This document shows, piece after piece, positions 51,105-59,167 of a stretch of 64,000 nt of DNA. The position numbers and the translations under genes are program-made. Location of the stretch: contig NZ_CP070950.1 of the NCBI RefSeq assembly GCF_017084525.1, forward strand, positions 4,278,001-4,342,000, read 5' to 3'. The stretch comes from Conexibacter sp. SYSU D00693. Lineage in GTDB: Bacteria; Actinomycetota; Thermoleophilia; Solirubrobacterales; Solirubrobacteraceae. Position 1 is the first letter of the stretch, and every line of letters starts with the position of its first letter. Under the pieces are notes generated by a model. That model was not told the DNA's origin. It saw nothing but the letters and a program-made list of their open reading frames with translations, and did no database searches.

Positions 51105-51734
51105 CTAGGTGTCCTTCCGGGTTCGGGTTCGTGGTGGTGGAAGTGGGAGGTCGAGCACCGCGCGCACCGCGGCGTCGAGGCGGGCGGCCGCGGCGGGGGA
51201 GAGGCGGCCGTCGCGCTGCAGCGGGCGCAGCACCAGCGCGGTGGGGAGGTCGACGACGCAGACGGTCACGGCCTCGAGCGCCGGGGCGTCGCGCCGGCCG
51301 AAGACGCCCTCGGCCAGCCGCCGCAGGAGCGCCACCAGCCGCCGGTGCGCCTCGTGCAGCTCGGCGACGAGCGCCGCGGGGAGCTCGCCGGCCGGCAGGT
51401 CCTCGCGGCGCAGGGCCAGCAGGACCCGTGCGCTCTGCGGCGCCTCGTCCAGCATCGCCAGCGGCGCCGTCGCCGCCGCGACCACGGCGCCCACCGGGTC
51501 GCCGGCCCCTGCGACGCGCTCGCCCTGCACCGCGCCGAAGCGCTCGGCGGCCCGCAGCCACACCCGCGCCAGCACCGCGTCGCGCGACCCGAACGCGTGG
51601 TAGATCGTCCCGCTCGGCGCACCGGCCGCCTGCGCCAGCGCGCGCACCGTCAGCGCCGCCGCGCCGTCCCGCGCAACGATCGCCTCCGCCTGGTCGAGGA
51701 GGGCGTCGACGTCGTGCAGGCGCGGGCGCGGCAC
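51105..51734 (-). CDS. TetR-family transcriptional regulator
   Basis: A 209-residue protein with HTH LLDQAEAIVARDGAAALTVRALAQAAGAPSGTIYHAFGSRDAVLARV and a C-terminal helical domain. GTG start. A perfect GTTCTAGAAC palindrome 25 nt upstream is a likely autoregulatory operator for this TetR/enoyl-CoA hydratase operon. Confidence 0.9.
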   Translation of the reverse strand: MPRPRLHDVDALLDQAEAIVARDGAAALTVRALAQAAGAPSGTIYHAFGSRDAVLARVWLRAAERFGAVQGERVAGAGDPVGAVVAAATAPLAMLDEAPQSARVLLALRREDLPAGELPAALVAELHEAHRRLVALLRRLAEGVFGRRDAPALEAVTVCVVDLPTALVLRPLQRDGRLSPAAAARLDAAVRAVLDLPLPPPRTRTRKDT

Positions 51735-51758
51735 GGCGATGACTGTAGCGGAACCGCT

Positions 51759-51768
51759 GTTCTAGAAC
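51759..51768. promoter_or_regulatory. palindromic operator candidate for TetR
   Basis: GTTCTAGAAC, perfect 10-bp palindrome, with weaker outer symmetry (CCGC ... GTGG). It lies between the TetR start and the frameshifted gene upstream. CTAG-centred palindromes are rare in this GC-rich DNA, which supports selection. Confidence 0.6.
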
Positions 51769-51775
51769 GGTGGAG

Positions 51776-52104
51776 CTAGTATCCGTCGCGACCGATGTCG
51801 CCCAGGTCCGGTCCCGCGGTCACGATCCGGCCGAGCTCGGTCTGGGCGAGGCGGCGCAGGGCCAGGAGGACCGCGAGGCCGGCGCACCCTGCCGCGACCC
51901 GTGAGCCCGAGGCCTCGTACGCCGCCACGGCGCCCCGGCGAGGACCACCGCCGCGACCCCGACGAGCGACAGTCGCCAGATCGCCTCCCCGAGCAACCAC
52001 GCCGCACGTCCGAGCACCGGGACCCTCCGCGCGGCCAGCACCTCGAGCACGACGCCGAACGCGAGCGGGGCACCGACGACCAGCAGGAGCTCCCAGCCCT
52101 CCAC
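51776..52104 (-). pseudogene. small membrane protein gene broken by a -1 frameshift
   Basis: From GTG at 52104 one frame reads VEGWELLLVVGAPLAFGVVL ... SLVGVAAVVLAG, two good membrane helices. At a GGGG run near 51935 the sensible reading moves to another frame: GAVAAYEASGSRVAAGCAG, then LAVLLALRRLAQTELGRIV to a stop at 51776. Adding one G to the run joins them into a single ~109-residue membrane protein. It is either a real pseudogene or a homopolymer error. Confidence 0.6.
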
Positions 52105-52244
52105 GTCAGGCCGCCCGGACCGCGACGACGACCGTGACCGTCCATGCCGTCCGCCGAGCCGCAAGGAGTCGAGCCACCGCCTCCGACTTCACCGACCCGG
52201 CGGCCGACGCGCAACGCTCGTGCGCTGAGCGGCCCTCGGCGTGC

Positions 52245-52269
52245 GAAGAAAGGGACAGTCCCCTTCTTC
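52245..52269. repeat. GGGTC-type hairpin, copy 1
   Basis: GAAGAAAGGGAC ... GTCCCCTTCTTC with one mismatch in a 12-bp stem. It is related to two more copies about 100 nt downstream. The stretch 52105-52484 has no gene. Confidence 0.7.
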
Positions 52270-52350
52270 TCACCGCCACACCACACCGACGATGTCCCTG
52301 CATCTGAGGGGTTCGCGCCCCGTGTCGGCAGCGGGCTCACGCGCGGGTGC

Positions 52351-52383
52351 GTGAGAAGAAGGGGTCAGGCCCCTTTTTCTCAC
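52351..52383. repeat. GGGTC-type hairpin, copy 2
   Basis: GTGAGAAGAAGGGG, loop TCAGG, CCCCTTTTTCTCAC; 14-bp stem with one mismatch. The core AAGGGGTCAG...CCCCTT resembles REP-like GGGGTCAGACCCC hairpins found dispersed in many bacteria. Confidence 0.78.
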
Positions 52384-52384
52384 C

Positions 52385-52412
52385 AAGAAGGGGTCAGACC
52401 CCTCCTTCTCAC
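52385..52412. repeat. GGGTC-type hairpin, copy 3
   Basis: AAGAAGGGGTCAGACCCCTCCTT followed by CTCAC; begins 1 nt after copy 2, giving a head-to-tail pair. Confidence 0.75.
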
Positions 52413-52484
52413 GACGGCGACCCGCCCGCCTGCGCGACGACGTGGCTTTCCGGTGCGTTGGGCCGCCGTAGTAGAACGCCGCCC

Positions 52485-53507
52485 GTGCGCTTCGTGGGCC
52501 TCGTCGTGGCGACCACCGCCGTGCTCGCCGCCGCGACGAGCGCGACCGCCCACGCCGCGACCGGGTCCGCGCCGACGCCAGCGGCAGCGGCGGCCGAGGG
52601 GCGTGCGGAGGGCGATGCGCAGGTCCGAGCCGCGCTGCGCCCGACGCTGCGCCGCGGCGCGCCGGCCGCGGCACGGACGGTCGCCGGCGCCGCCGAGTCG
52701 CCCGCCCCCTGCACGACCGCCTACCCCGACGCCTCACCGACGTTCGAGGTCGGCCTGCCGTGCGGGGCCGCCGCCGGCACCGCGCCGAAGGGCGTCGTGC
52801 TGCTCCTCCACGGTGGCGGGTGGTACTCCTCCGAGGAGTTCTGCGAGGCGATCGGCCTGCGGAACGACTGCCTCATGGCGGGGATGCGGCCGACGGCGGC
52901 GCGGTGGCAGAGCCGGGGCTACGCGACCCTGAACCTCGACGTCCGCACCGGGCCCGAGGGCCTGACGGACCTCGTCGCCCGCTTCACCGAGGCCCGGCAG
53001 CTCGCGGATGCGGTCTCGCCCGACTTCCCCGTCTGTGCCGAGGGCGAGTCGGCCGGCGGGCACCTCGTCCTGCTGCTCGCGCTCGTCGCGCCGGGGCTCA
53101 CGTGCGCGATCAGCAACAGCGGGCCGACGAACCTCGCCGAGCGCAGTGAGGAGAACCAGGTCATCCGGTCGATCGCGGCGCTGCACTTCTGCGCCCCGTG
53201 GATGGCGGCCGAGCAGTGCAACCAGCTGCTCGCGCTGTGGAGCCCGCTGACGTGGGCCAGCTCCTACGCCGGGCGGGCGATCCAGCTGGTCGCCGCTGAG
53301 GGCGACCAGCTCGTCCCGCCCGCCGTCCACGTGGCGCCGTGGCGGGCCGTGCGCCCGGAGACCCAGCTGCACCTGCTCGGACCGGACGTGCCCTGCACGG
53401 CGACCGGTGCGACGTTGCTCGTCCACAGCTGCGTGCCGGCAAGCGCGATCACGACCTGGCAGGAGCAGGCCGAGGCGCCCTTCGTGCCGGCGTGGCCGGC
53501 CGGCTAG
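52485..53507 (+). CDS. secreted alpha/beta-hydrolase (esterase/lipase-like)
   Basis: A 340-residue protein from GTG with a signal peptide (VRFVGLVVATTAVLAAATSATAHA). The oxyanion motif HGGGWYSS and nucleophile GESAGGH mark a hormone-sensitive-lipase/BD-FAE-type esterase; the acid is probably in AAEGDQLVPP and the base in VHSC-proximal sequence. Many Cys (at least eight in the mature part) suggest disulfides outside the cell. TAGAAC is 8-9 nt upstream of the start. Converges with the next gene through a shared CTAG. Confidence 0.82.
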   Translation: MRFVGLVVATTAVLAAATSATAHAATGSAPTPAAAAAEGRAEGDAQVRAALRPTLRRGAPAAARTVAGAAESPAPCTTAYPDASPTFEVGLPCGAAAGTAPKGVVLLLHGGGWYSSEEFCEAIGLRNDCLMAGMRPTAARWQSRGYATLNLDVRTGPEGLTDLVARFTEARQLADAVSPDFPVCAEGESAGGHLVLLLALVAPGLTCAISNSGPTNLAERSEENQVIRSIAALHFCAPWMAAEQCNQLLALWSPLTWASSYAGRAIQLVAAEGDQLVPPAVHVAPWRAVRPETQLHLLGPDVPCTATGATLLVHSCVPASAITTWQEQAEAPFVPAWPAG

Positions 53508-54055
53508 GCGACCGCGGCCGGCACGCGCGCACGTCGCCGCGCGGCGGTCGGCACGACCTCCGGGACCACGACAGGCTCCGGCTCGGCGACCAGCGAGCGC
53601 ACGAACGCCTCGACCTCGGCGTGGAGCTCGGGACGCCGCCGCGCCGCGATGGCGCAGTGCGCCCCGGCGATCTCCGCGTTGTGGCGGACGGACTCGAAGC
53701 GGAAGGCCGGTCCCCAGGGACAGCGCAGGCGGCGCGTGGCGTGCAGGCGGCGGGCGAAGGCCATGCACCGCTCGGCCCGCCCGACCTCGTCGCGCCAGCC
53801 GACGCGAGAGTCCAGGACGTCCGCCGCCAGCCCGTACAGCCGCGGGCGCAGGCCGTCGTCGACGTTGTCGTTGTACCCGCGCAGGAACGCCGCCACGACG
53901 GGACAGACGCACGTCGGCCGGTCGGTGAACGACTCGCCAGCGAGCATCGAGCACAGCTCCATGACGCACGCGCCGTCCTCGGGTTCGCGGTGCCGCCCGC
54001 GCGCGAGGCTGACGGTCTGGGGAGTGGGACGAGGAGCGGCGCCAGGCGGCTGCAT
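53504..54055 (-). CDS. conserved hypothetical Cys-containing protein
   Basis: A 183-residue protein whose core ACVMELCSMLAGESFTDRP, TCVCPVVAAFLRGYNDNVDD recurs in actinobacterial proteins of unknown function. Cysteines at ACVMELC and TCVC may bind metal. The C-terminal 35 residues are Pro/Val/Arg-rich. No signal peptide. Confidence 0.72.
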   Translation of the reverse strand: MQPPGAAPRPTPQTVSLARGRHREPEDGACVMELCSMLAGESFTDRPTCVCPVVAAFLRGYNDNVDDGLRPRLYGLAADVLDSRVGWRDEVGRAERCMAFARRLHATRRLRCPWGPAFRFESVRHNAEIAGAHCAIAARRRPELHAEVEAFVRSLVAEPEPVVVPEVVPTAARRRARVPAAVA

Positions 54056-54222
54056 GGCGCCGCGGGTACCCCCTCACCCTGGCGGCGCGCGACCCTCGCG
54101 GGGAGAGGGTCGCCCGTCGGACCAGCCGCAGCTCATCCGCTCGCGGCTCGGCCTGCCAGCGGCCGTGAGGCCCGGCTCCGGGCGCACCGCGCGCCGCTCG
54201 TCGGGACGACCCAGTACATACC

Positions 54223-54300
54223 TTTCAATCGAATGACAAGTTTGTTAGCTTCGCCGCCGTCCGCCGTCCGCCGTCCGCTGGGCGAGCAGAGGAGAAGGAG
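54223..54300 (+). promoter_or_regulatory. AT-rich promoter and leader of the thiolase gene
   Basis: A distinctly AT-rich patch (TTTCAA, 17 nt, TAGCTT) carries a dyad ACAA-GT-TTGT at 54236-54245 between the weak -35 and -10, a likely binding site for the TetR encoded in the cluster. It is followed by three tandem GCCGTCC heptamers and a strong ribosome-binding site AGGAGAAGGAG directly before the ATG. The rest of 54056-54300 has no gene. Confidence 0.5.
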
Positions 54301-55506
54301 ATGGCGAGCAAGGGCAACCGGGTCTTCGTGATCGGCGTCGGCATGACGAAGTTCGACAAGCCGGGCACGAAGGAGGGCGACTACCCCGACTGGGCCAAGG
54401 AGGCCGGCGCCAAGGCGCTGCAGGACGCCGGCGTGGGCTACGACGCGGTCGAGCAGGTCTTCGCGGGCTACTGCTACGGCGACTCGACCTACGGCCAGCG
54501 CGCCGTCTACCAGCTGGGCCTCACGGGCGTGCCCGTGGTCAACGTCCACAACAACTGCTCGACGGGCTCGAGCGCGCTGTGGCTGGCCCGCCAGTCGATC
54601 AAGGGCGGCCTCGTCGAGTGCGCGCTGGCGATCGGATTCGAGAAGATGGAGAAGGGCTCGCTGGGCGCGAAGTACACCGACCGCACCCCCGCGATGGACA
54701 AGCACCTCGAGGCGATGGTCGCCGGCCGGGGCGGCTGGGAGGACAGCCCCGCCGCCCCGCAGATGTTCGGCAACGCCGGGCGCGAGCACATGGAGCGCTA
54801 CGGCTCCGAGCCCGACCACTTCGCGTGGATCGGCTTCAAGAACCACCGCCACTCCGTCAACAACCCCTACGCCCAGTTCCAGGACGCGTACTCGCTCCAG
54901 GACATCAAGGACGCCCAAATGGTCCACGAGCCGCTGACCAAGCTGCAGTGCTCGCCCACCTCTGACGGCAGCGGGGCCGCGATCCTCGCGTCGGAGCGCT
55001 TCGTCGACGAGCATGACCTCTGGGACCGCGCCGTCGAGATGGCCGGCCAGGCGATGGTCACCGACCTGCCGAGCACCTTCGACGGCTCCAACAGCTCGAT
55101 CACGCTCGTCGGGTTCGACATGAGCCGGGAGGCCGGGCGCCGGGCGATGGAGGAGGCGCAGGTCGGCATCGAGGACGTCGACGTCATCGAGCTGCACGAC
55201 TGCTTCAGCGCCAACGAGCTCATCACCTACGAGGCGCTGGGCCTCGCGCCGGTCGGCGAGGGCCATGAGCTCGTCGAGACCGAGGACACGACCTACGGCG
55301 GGCGCTGGGTCGTCAACCCCAGCGGCGGCCTGATCTCCAAGGGCCACCCGCTCGGCGCGACCGGCCTGGCCCAGTGCGCCGAGCTGACCTGGCAGCTGCG
55401 CGGCGCGGCCGACAGGCGCCAGGTCGACGGCGCCGAGGTCGCCCTCCAGCACAACATCGGCCTCGGCGGTGCGGCGGTCGTGACGGTCTACAAGCAGGCC
55501 GGCTGA
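54301..55506 (+). CDS. SCP-x-type thiolase / lipid-transfer protein
   Basis: A 401-residue protein. The catalytic Cys is about residue 86 in [13 protein letters not shown]. The SCP-x subgroup is shown by [21 protein letters not shown] and [17 protein letters not shown], ending [16 protein letters not shown]. It cleaves or forms beta-ketoacyl-CoA, in actinobacteria often in steroid side-chain or branched-acid catabolism. There is no C-terminal sterol-carrier domain. Clustered with a TetR and a P450, which supports a catabolic unit for a hydrophobic substrate. Confidence 0.92.
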   Translation: MASKGNRVFVIGVGMTKFDKPGTKEGDYPDWAKEAGAKALQDAGVGYDAVEQVFAGYCYGDSTYGQRAVYQLGLTGVPVVNVHNNCSTGSSALWLARQSIKGGLVECALAIGFEKMEKGSLGAKYTDRTPAMDKHLEAMVAGRGGWEDSPAAPQMFGNAGREHMERYGSEPDHFAWIGFKNHRHSVNNPYAQFQDAYSLQDIKDAQMVHEPLTKLQCSPTSDGSGAAILASERFVDEHDLWDRAVEMAGQAMVTDLPSTFDGSNSSITLVGFDMSREAGRRAMEEAQVGIEDVDVIELHDCFSANELITYEALGLAPVGEGHELVETEDTTYGGRWVVNPSGGLISKGHPLGATGLAQCAELTWQLRGAADRRQVDGAEVALQHNIGLGGAAVVTVYKQAG

Positions 55507-55508
55507 GC

Positions 55509-56168
55509 GTGCCGGCGGCCAAGCGCCCCCGCTCCGGCGCGTCGGCCGTCGCGCGTCCCCGCCGCACCCAGGCCGAGCGCCGCGCGGCCACGCGCGGCGC
55601 CGTCCTGGACGCCGCGCTCGACGAGCTCGTCGAGCACGGCTACGGCGCCATGACGACCCGGCGCGTCGGCGAGCGCGCCAGCGTCTCGCAGGGCACCGTC
55701 ATGCACTACTTCCGCTCGCGGCCCGAGCTGGTCGGCGAGGTCGTCCGCCACGCCTCCTCGCGGTTCACCGAGGAGATCACGACCGTCGGGCGCACCCGCG
55801 CGCGCACGCCGCGCACGCGCTTCGTCGCGATGCTCGACGCGCTGTGGGAGGTCCAGAACGGGCCGATCGCCCAGGCCGTCACCGAGCTGTGGGTCGTCGG
55901 CCGGCGCGAGCCCGCCGTCGCCGACGCGGTCCGCGAGGCCCAGCACGACGTCGTGCGCCAGGTGAGCGCCGCGGTCGTGGAGCTCTTCCCCGGCATCGCC
56001 ACCACGCCGCAGGGCGTGCGCCTGCTCGACGAGGTCCTCGCGATCTCGCGCGGCATGTCCTTCGACAGCCTCATCGGCGACCGCGCCGACGCCGACCGCC
56101 GCTGGGACGGCGTCCGCGCCGGGCTCGTCGCGCGCTTCGAGGCGCTCGTCGCCGAGCTCGGCGCCTAG
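55509..56168 (+). CDS. TetR-family transcriptional regulator
   Basis: A 219-residue protein, GTG start 2 nt after the thiolase stop. The basic N-terminal tail is followed by HTH TRGAVLDAALDELVEHGYGAMTTRRVGERASVSQGTVMHYFRSRPELV. The C-terminal domain includes VTELWVVGRREPAVADAV. Being in the thiolase-P450 operon it is the likely regulator of the cluster. Confidence 0.92.
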   Translation: MPAAKRPRSGASAVARPRRTQAERRAATRGAVLDAALDELVEHGYGAMTTRRVGERASVSQGTVMHYFRSRPELVGEVVRHASSRFTEEITTVGRTRARTPRTRFVAMLDALWEVQNGPIAQAVTELWVVGRREPAVADAVREAQHDVVRQVSAAVVELFPGIATTPQGVRLLDEVLAISRGMSFDSLIGDRADADRRWDGVRAGLVARFEALVAELGA

Positions 56169-56211
56169 CTCCACCGACCACCACGAGACACCCCGCAGGA
56201 GACCGGAACCC

Positions 56212-57486
56212 ATGGCCACCACCAGCACGCCCGTCGAGGACGTCATCGAGATCAACACGCTGGACTTCTGGAGCCAGCCCGCGGAGGTGCGCGACGAGAC
56301 CTTCGCGCAGCTGCGCCGCGACAAGCCGCTCTCCCGCCACCTGCCCTTCGAGGACCCGCTGGAGATGGACGAGATGTTCCGCGACGACCGCCCCTTCTGG
56401 GCCGTCGTGCGCCACGAGGACGTCCGCACGATCTCGCGCGACCCCAGGACGTTCTGCAGCGGCAAGGGCGTCCTGTTCGGCGACGCGCCGCCCGAGATGC
56501 TCGAGGCGTCGCTGTCGTTCCTGGCCACGGACGCGCCGCGCCACACGAAGCTGCGCGGCCTCGTCTCCTCGGCCTTCACCCCGCGCCAGATCGCGCGCAT
56601 CGAGGACGGCATCCGCGTCGCCGCGCGCGAGATCGTCGAGGAGGCGGCGACGACGGGCGGCGGCGACTTCGTCTCGCTCATCGCCAAGCGCCTGCCGCTG
56701 CGGACGATCAGCGACATGATCGGCGTGCCCGAGGCCGACCGCGAGCGCGTGATGCAGGCCGCCGACACGCTCGTCACCGCGATCGACCCCGAGGTCCTCG
56801 CCGGCCGCTCGCCGCTGGAGGTCCTCGGCACCGCGCTGTGGACGCTGACCGAGTTCGCCACCGGCCTGGCCGCCGAGCGCGAGCGCTCGCCCCAGGACGA
56901 CCTCATGACCGCGCTCGTCCAGGCCGAGGTCGACGGCGAGAAGCTCACGCACGCCGAGATCGCCGCGTTCTTCGTCCTGCTCTCCGTGGCGGGCAACGAC
57001 ACGAGCCGCCACACGACCTCGCATGCCATGCGCGCGCTGACGGTCTTCGGCGACCAGAAGCGCAAGCTCATCGAGGACCCCGAGGGCCGCATGCCCACGG
57101 CGGTCGAGGAGTTCGTGCGCTGGGCGACGCCGGTGCAGGCCTTCCGCCGCACGACGACGCGCGACGTCGAGCTGCACGGCCATCTCATCCCCGAGGGCGA
57201 GAAGGTCGTGCTCTTCTACCACTCGGCCAACCGCGACGAGACCGTCTTCGAGGACCCGTGGACCTTCGACGTGCAGCGCGCGCCCAACCGCCACGCGGGC
57301 TTCGGCGGCGGCGGGCCCCACTACTGCCTGGGTGCCTCGCTGGCGCGCACGCAGCTCAACGCGATCTTCACCGAGATGCTCCGGCAGATCCCCGACATCG
57401 AGGCGGGTGAGCCGGAGCTCTTCCGCAGCGGCGCGTTCATCCACGCCGTCAAGCGGATGGACTGCTCGTTCACCCCGCGCGCTTGA
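56212..57486 (+). CDS. cytochrome P450
   Basis: A 424-residue soluble P450. The I-helix is LLSVAGNDTSRHTTSHAM (Asn in place of the usual Glu/Asp-Thr pair is seen in CYP124/125/142-like enzymes), the K-helix ExxR is EEFVRWATPV, and the heme ligand Cys is about 372 in FGGGGPHYCLGASLAR. It resembles mycobacterial steroid/branched-lipid hydroxylases. The redox partners are not in the window. 43 nt after the TetR gene, with caggag upstream. Confidence 0.93.
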   Translation: MATTSTPVEDVIEINTLDFWSQPAEVRDETFAQLRRDKPLSRHLPFEDPLEMDEMFRDDRPFWAVVRHEDVRTISRDPRTFCSGKGVLFGDAPPEMLEASLSFLATDAPRHTKLRGLVSSAFTPRQIARIEDGIRVAAREIVEEAATTGGGDFVSLIAKRLPLRTISDMIGVPEADRERVMQAADTLVTAIDPEVLAGRSPLEVLGTALWTLTEFATGLAAERERSPQDDLMTALVQAEVDGEKLTHAEIAAFFVLLSVAGNDTSRHTTSHAMRALTVFGDQKRKLIEDPEGRMPTAVEEFVRWATPVQAFRRTTTRDVELHGHLIPEGEKVVLFYHSANRDETVFEDPWTFDVQRAPNRHAGFGGGGPHYCLGASLARTQLNAIFTEMLRQIPDIEAGEPELFRSGAFIHAVKRMDCSFTPRA

Positions 57487-57525
57487 GCCGCAGGGAGGAC
57501 GCTGTCTCGCCCGAGGCCCGCCGCC

Positions 57526-57672
57526 GTGCTGCTCGGCGCCTCGCGCCGGCGCGGCCAGACGCTGCGGCGCGCCCTCGGGCGCCAGCGCCTCCAGCTGGCC
57601 GTCGGCCGCACGCGCCTGGACGATGCGAACGCCGGCGACCGCCTCACGGCGCGCTGGACGGCCGGTCGCTGA
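57526..57672 (+). CDS. possible small basic protein
   Basis: A 48-residue frame (VLLGASRRRGQTLRRALG ...) with nearly every third codon position G or C and a sensible mix of residues. It has no good start context apart from gggagg further upstream at a CTG. It may be real, or may be chance in GC-rich DNA between the P450 gene and the next small gene. Confidence 0.3.
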   Translation: MLLGASRRRGQTLRRALGRQRLQLAVGRTRLDDANAGDRLTARWTAGR

Positions 57673-57690
57673 ACGACGAACCGCCGGCCG

Positions 57691-57858
57691 TCAGCCCGTC
57701 GCCGAGCGCTGGGACTGCTCCGCCGCCTCCTCCTGCTGGGCGGCCCCGGCGGTGTCCTCGCTGTCGTCGGTGGGGCGGTCCGGGGCCATCTCGCCCTCGT
57801 TGACGCCGGCGCTGTCGCCGGGCCCGGGCTCAGGGTCGGTGCGGGGGCTCTCGTCCAT
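57691..57858 (-). CDS. small acidic hydrophilic protein
   Basis: A 55-residue protein (MDESPRTDPEPGPGDSAGVN ...), rich in Asp, Glu, Gln and Ala, predicted disordered, with no signal or membrane segment. Divergent from the secreted protein gene. Similar short acidic proteins are often left unannotated; function unknown. Confidence 0.45.
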   Translation of the reverse strand: MDESPRTDPEPGPGDSAGVNEGEMAPDRPTDDSEDTAGAAQQEEAAEQSQRSATG

Positions 57859-57928
57859 GGCCGCCGCGTACCCGGTGCGGCGGGGCGCTTGCGCGCCGGG
57901 CCGCGACTCGCGGGTACCCTCGCGCGCC

Positions 57929-59167
57929 ATGGTCCCCGGCCCCCGCGCTGTCTCGCTCGTGGTCGTCATCTTCGCGACGCTGCTCGCCCTGGCCCCGCCC
58001 GCCGGGGCGCAGACCACGAGCGCCAAGGAGCTGCGGCTCTCGCGCGTGGACGTCGACCGCAGCGGTGAGCTGCAGCAGCCGGGGTCGAGCTGGACGGTCG
58101 CCGAGGCGTCGGCCGCCTTCGACGCGCCGGACCGCTTCCGCAGCGAGTACGCCTGGAGGGTCCCGGCGACGGTCCCCGCGGAGGGCGCCCGGGCGTCGCT
58201 CGACGTGACGGCCATCGGGCGGGCCGAGGCCAGCGCGGCGTCGGCGCAGCTGTCGGGCACGGCGATCGTCGAGCCCAGCCGCGGCGAGGGGCGCCTGGCG
58301 ATCTCGGCCGACGAGGGCCAGACGACCACCGACCACCTCGACGCCCGGCTGACGCCCAGCGCGCAGGAGGGCGAGCAGACGATCGTCATCCGCATCCTCG
58401 ACGGCCCGACGATCACCTTCGTCTACCGCGTCGTGGCGTCCACCGCGCCCGCGGTCGACCCCGCCGCCGCGGCCGCCTGCCCGGCCCGGCTGTTCCCGCG
58501 CCCGCCGCGGGGGTGCGCAGCGCTCATCGAGATCGTCTCGCGCCAGCGCGAGCCGATCGCGGGCAAGACGGTCGCCTACGTCGCGCCGTCACCGGGGGCG
58601 ATGGCGCGCTACCCCGGGCCGAAGCTCGGCAAGGAGGCGCGCGAGGCGACGGTCGAGCTGACCTTCGTCAACGCGACCTCGATCGTCCAGGAGCCGCCGC
58701 CCGTCATGGCGGTCCAGCCGCGCCTGCGCGTGCAGCCGGAGGTCTGCGAGGTGGGCCTTGCCGGCCCCGCCGGGTGGCTGCTGGACGACCTCCAGACGCT
58801 GCGCACCGAGCTCGACGCGTTCACGACCTGCACCGACGCGCTGACGAACACCGTGCGCATCGGCGACGAGCTGCGCGCCCTGCGCGAGGGCGTCGAGCCC
58901 GACCCTGCGCGCTCGCTGCAGCCCGCGTGCATCGGCGTGACGATGCGCGTCGGCGGCGTGCGCTCGCGCCTGCAGATCGCCTGCACGCCGACCGCGACCG
59001 GCGTGCGCCTGCGCGTCCGCGCCCGCCCGCCGATCCGCACGCTGCGCGGCGCCCTGCGCGACCGGCCGCTCGAGCTGCTGCTCGGCCGTTCGGCGCTGCG
59101 CACGACGCCCGCCTCGGGCGATCGCGTCAACACCTTCTGGCAGCTGCGCCGGACGCTCAGCGACTAG
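57929..59167 (+). CDS. secreted protein of unknown function
   Basis: A 412-residue protein with a signal peptide (MVPGPRAVSLVVVIFATLLALAPPAGA-Q). The first half is beta-rich with a probable Ig-like domain (AEGARASLDVTAIGRAEASAASAQL). The second half has six Cys and paired strands (PRLRVQPEVCEVGLAGPAGWLL, MRVGGVRSRLQIACTPTATG). TACCCT lies 8 nt before the ATG. Its last 11 nt overlap the stop of the RES toxin gene. No family recognised. Confidence 0.68.
   Translation: MVPGPRAVSLVVVIFATLLALAPPAGAQTTSAKELRLSRVDVDRSGELQQPGSSWTVAEASAAFDAPDRFRSEYAWRVPATVPAEGARASLDVTAIGRAEASAASAQLSGTAIVEPSRGEGRLAISADEGQTTTDHLDARLTPSAQEGEQTIVIRILDGPTITFVYRVVASTAPAVDPAAAAACPARLFPRPPRGCAALIEIVSRQREPIAGKTVAYVAPSPGAMARYPGPKLGKEAREATVELTFVNATSIVQEPPPVMAVQPRLRVQPEVCEVGLAGPAGWLLDDLQTLRTELDAFTTCTDALTNTVRIGDELRALREGVEPDPARSLQPACIGVTMRVGGVRSRLQIACTPTATGVRLRVRARPPIRTLRGALRDRPLELLLGRSALRTTPASGDRVNTFWQLRRTLSD

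Noticed and set aside
51820-52164. Intact 114-residue protein in the first frame of the broken membrane gene
   Set aside because: After the G-run the translation turns Arg/Pro/Ser-rich, whereas the other frame continues with a plausible membrane helix.
52245-52412. Possible CRISPR array (three similar units in a row)
   Set aside because: Units are self-complementary hairpins of differing length with irregular spacing (81 and 1 nt), and no cas genes are near.
57332-57929. Longer secreted protein starting inside the P450 gene
   Set aside because: The upstream extension is Arg/Ser/Ala-rich shadow sequence; a clear signal peptide and TACCCT box mark the start at 57929.
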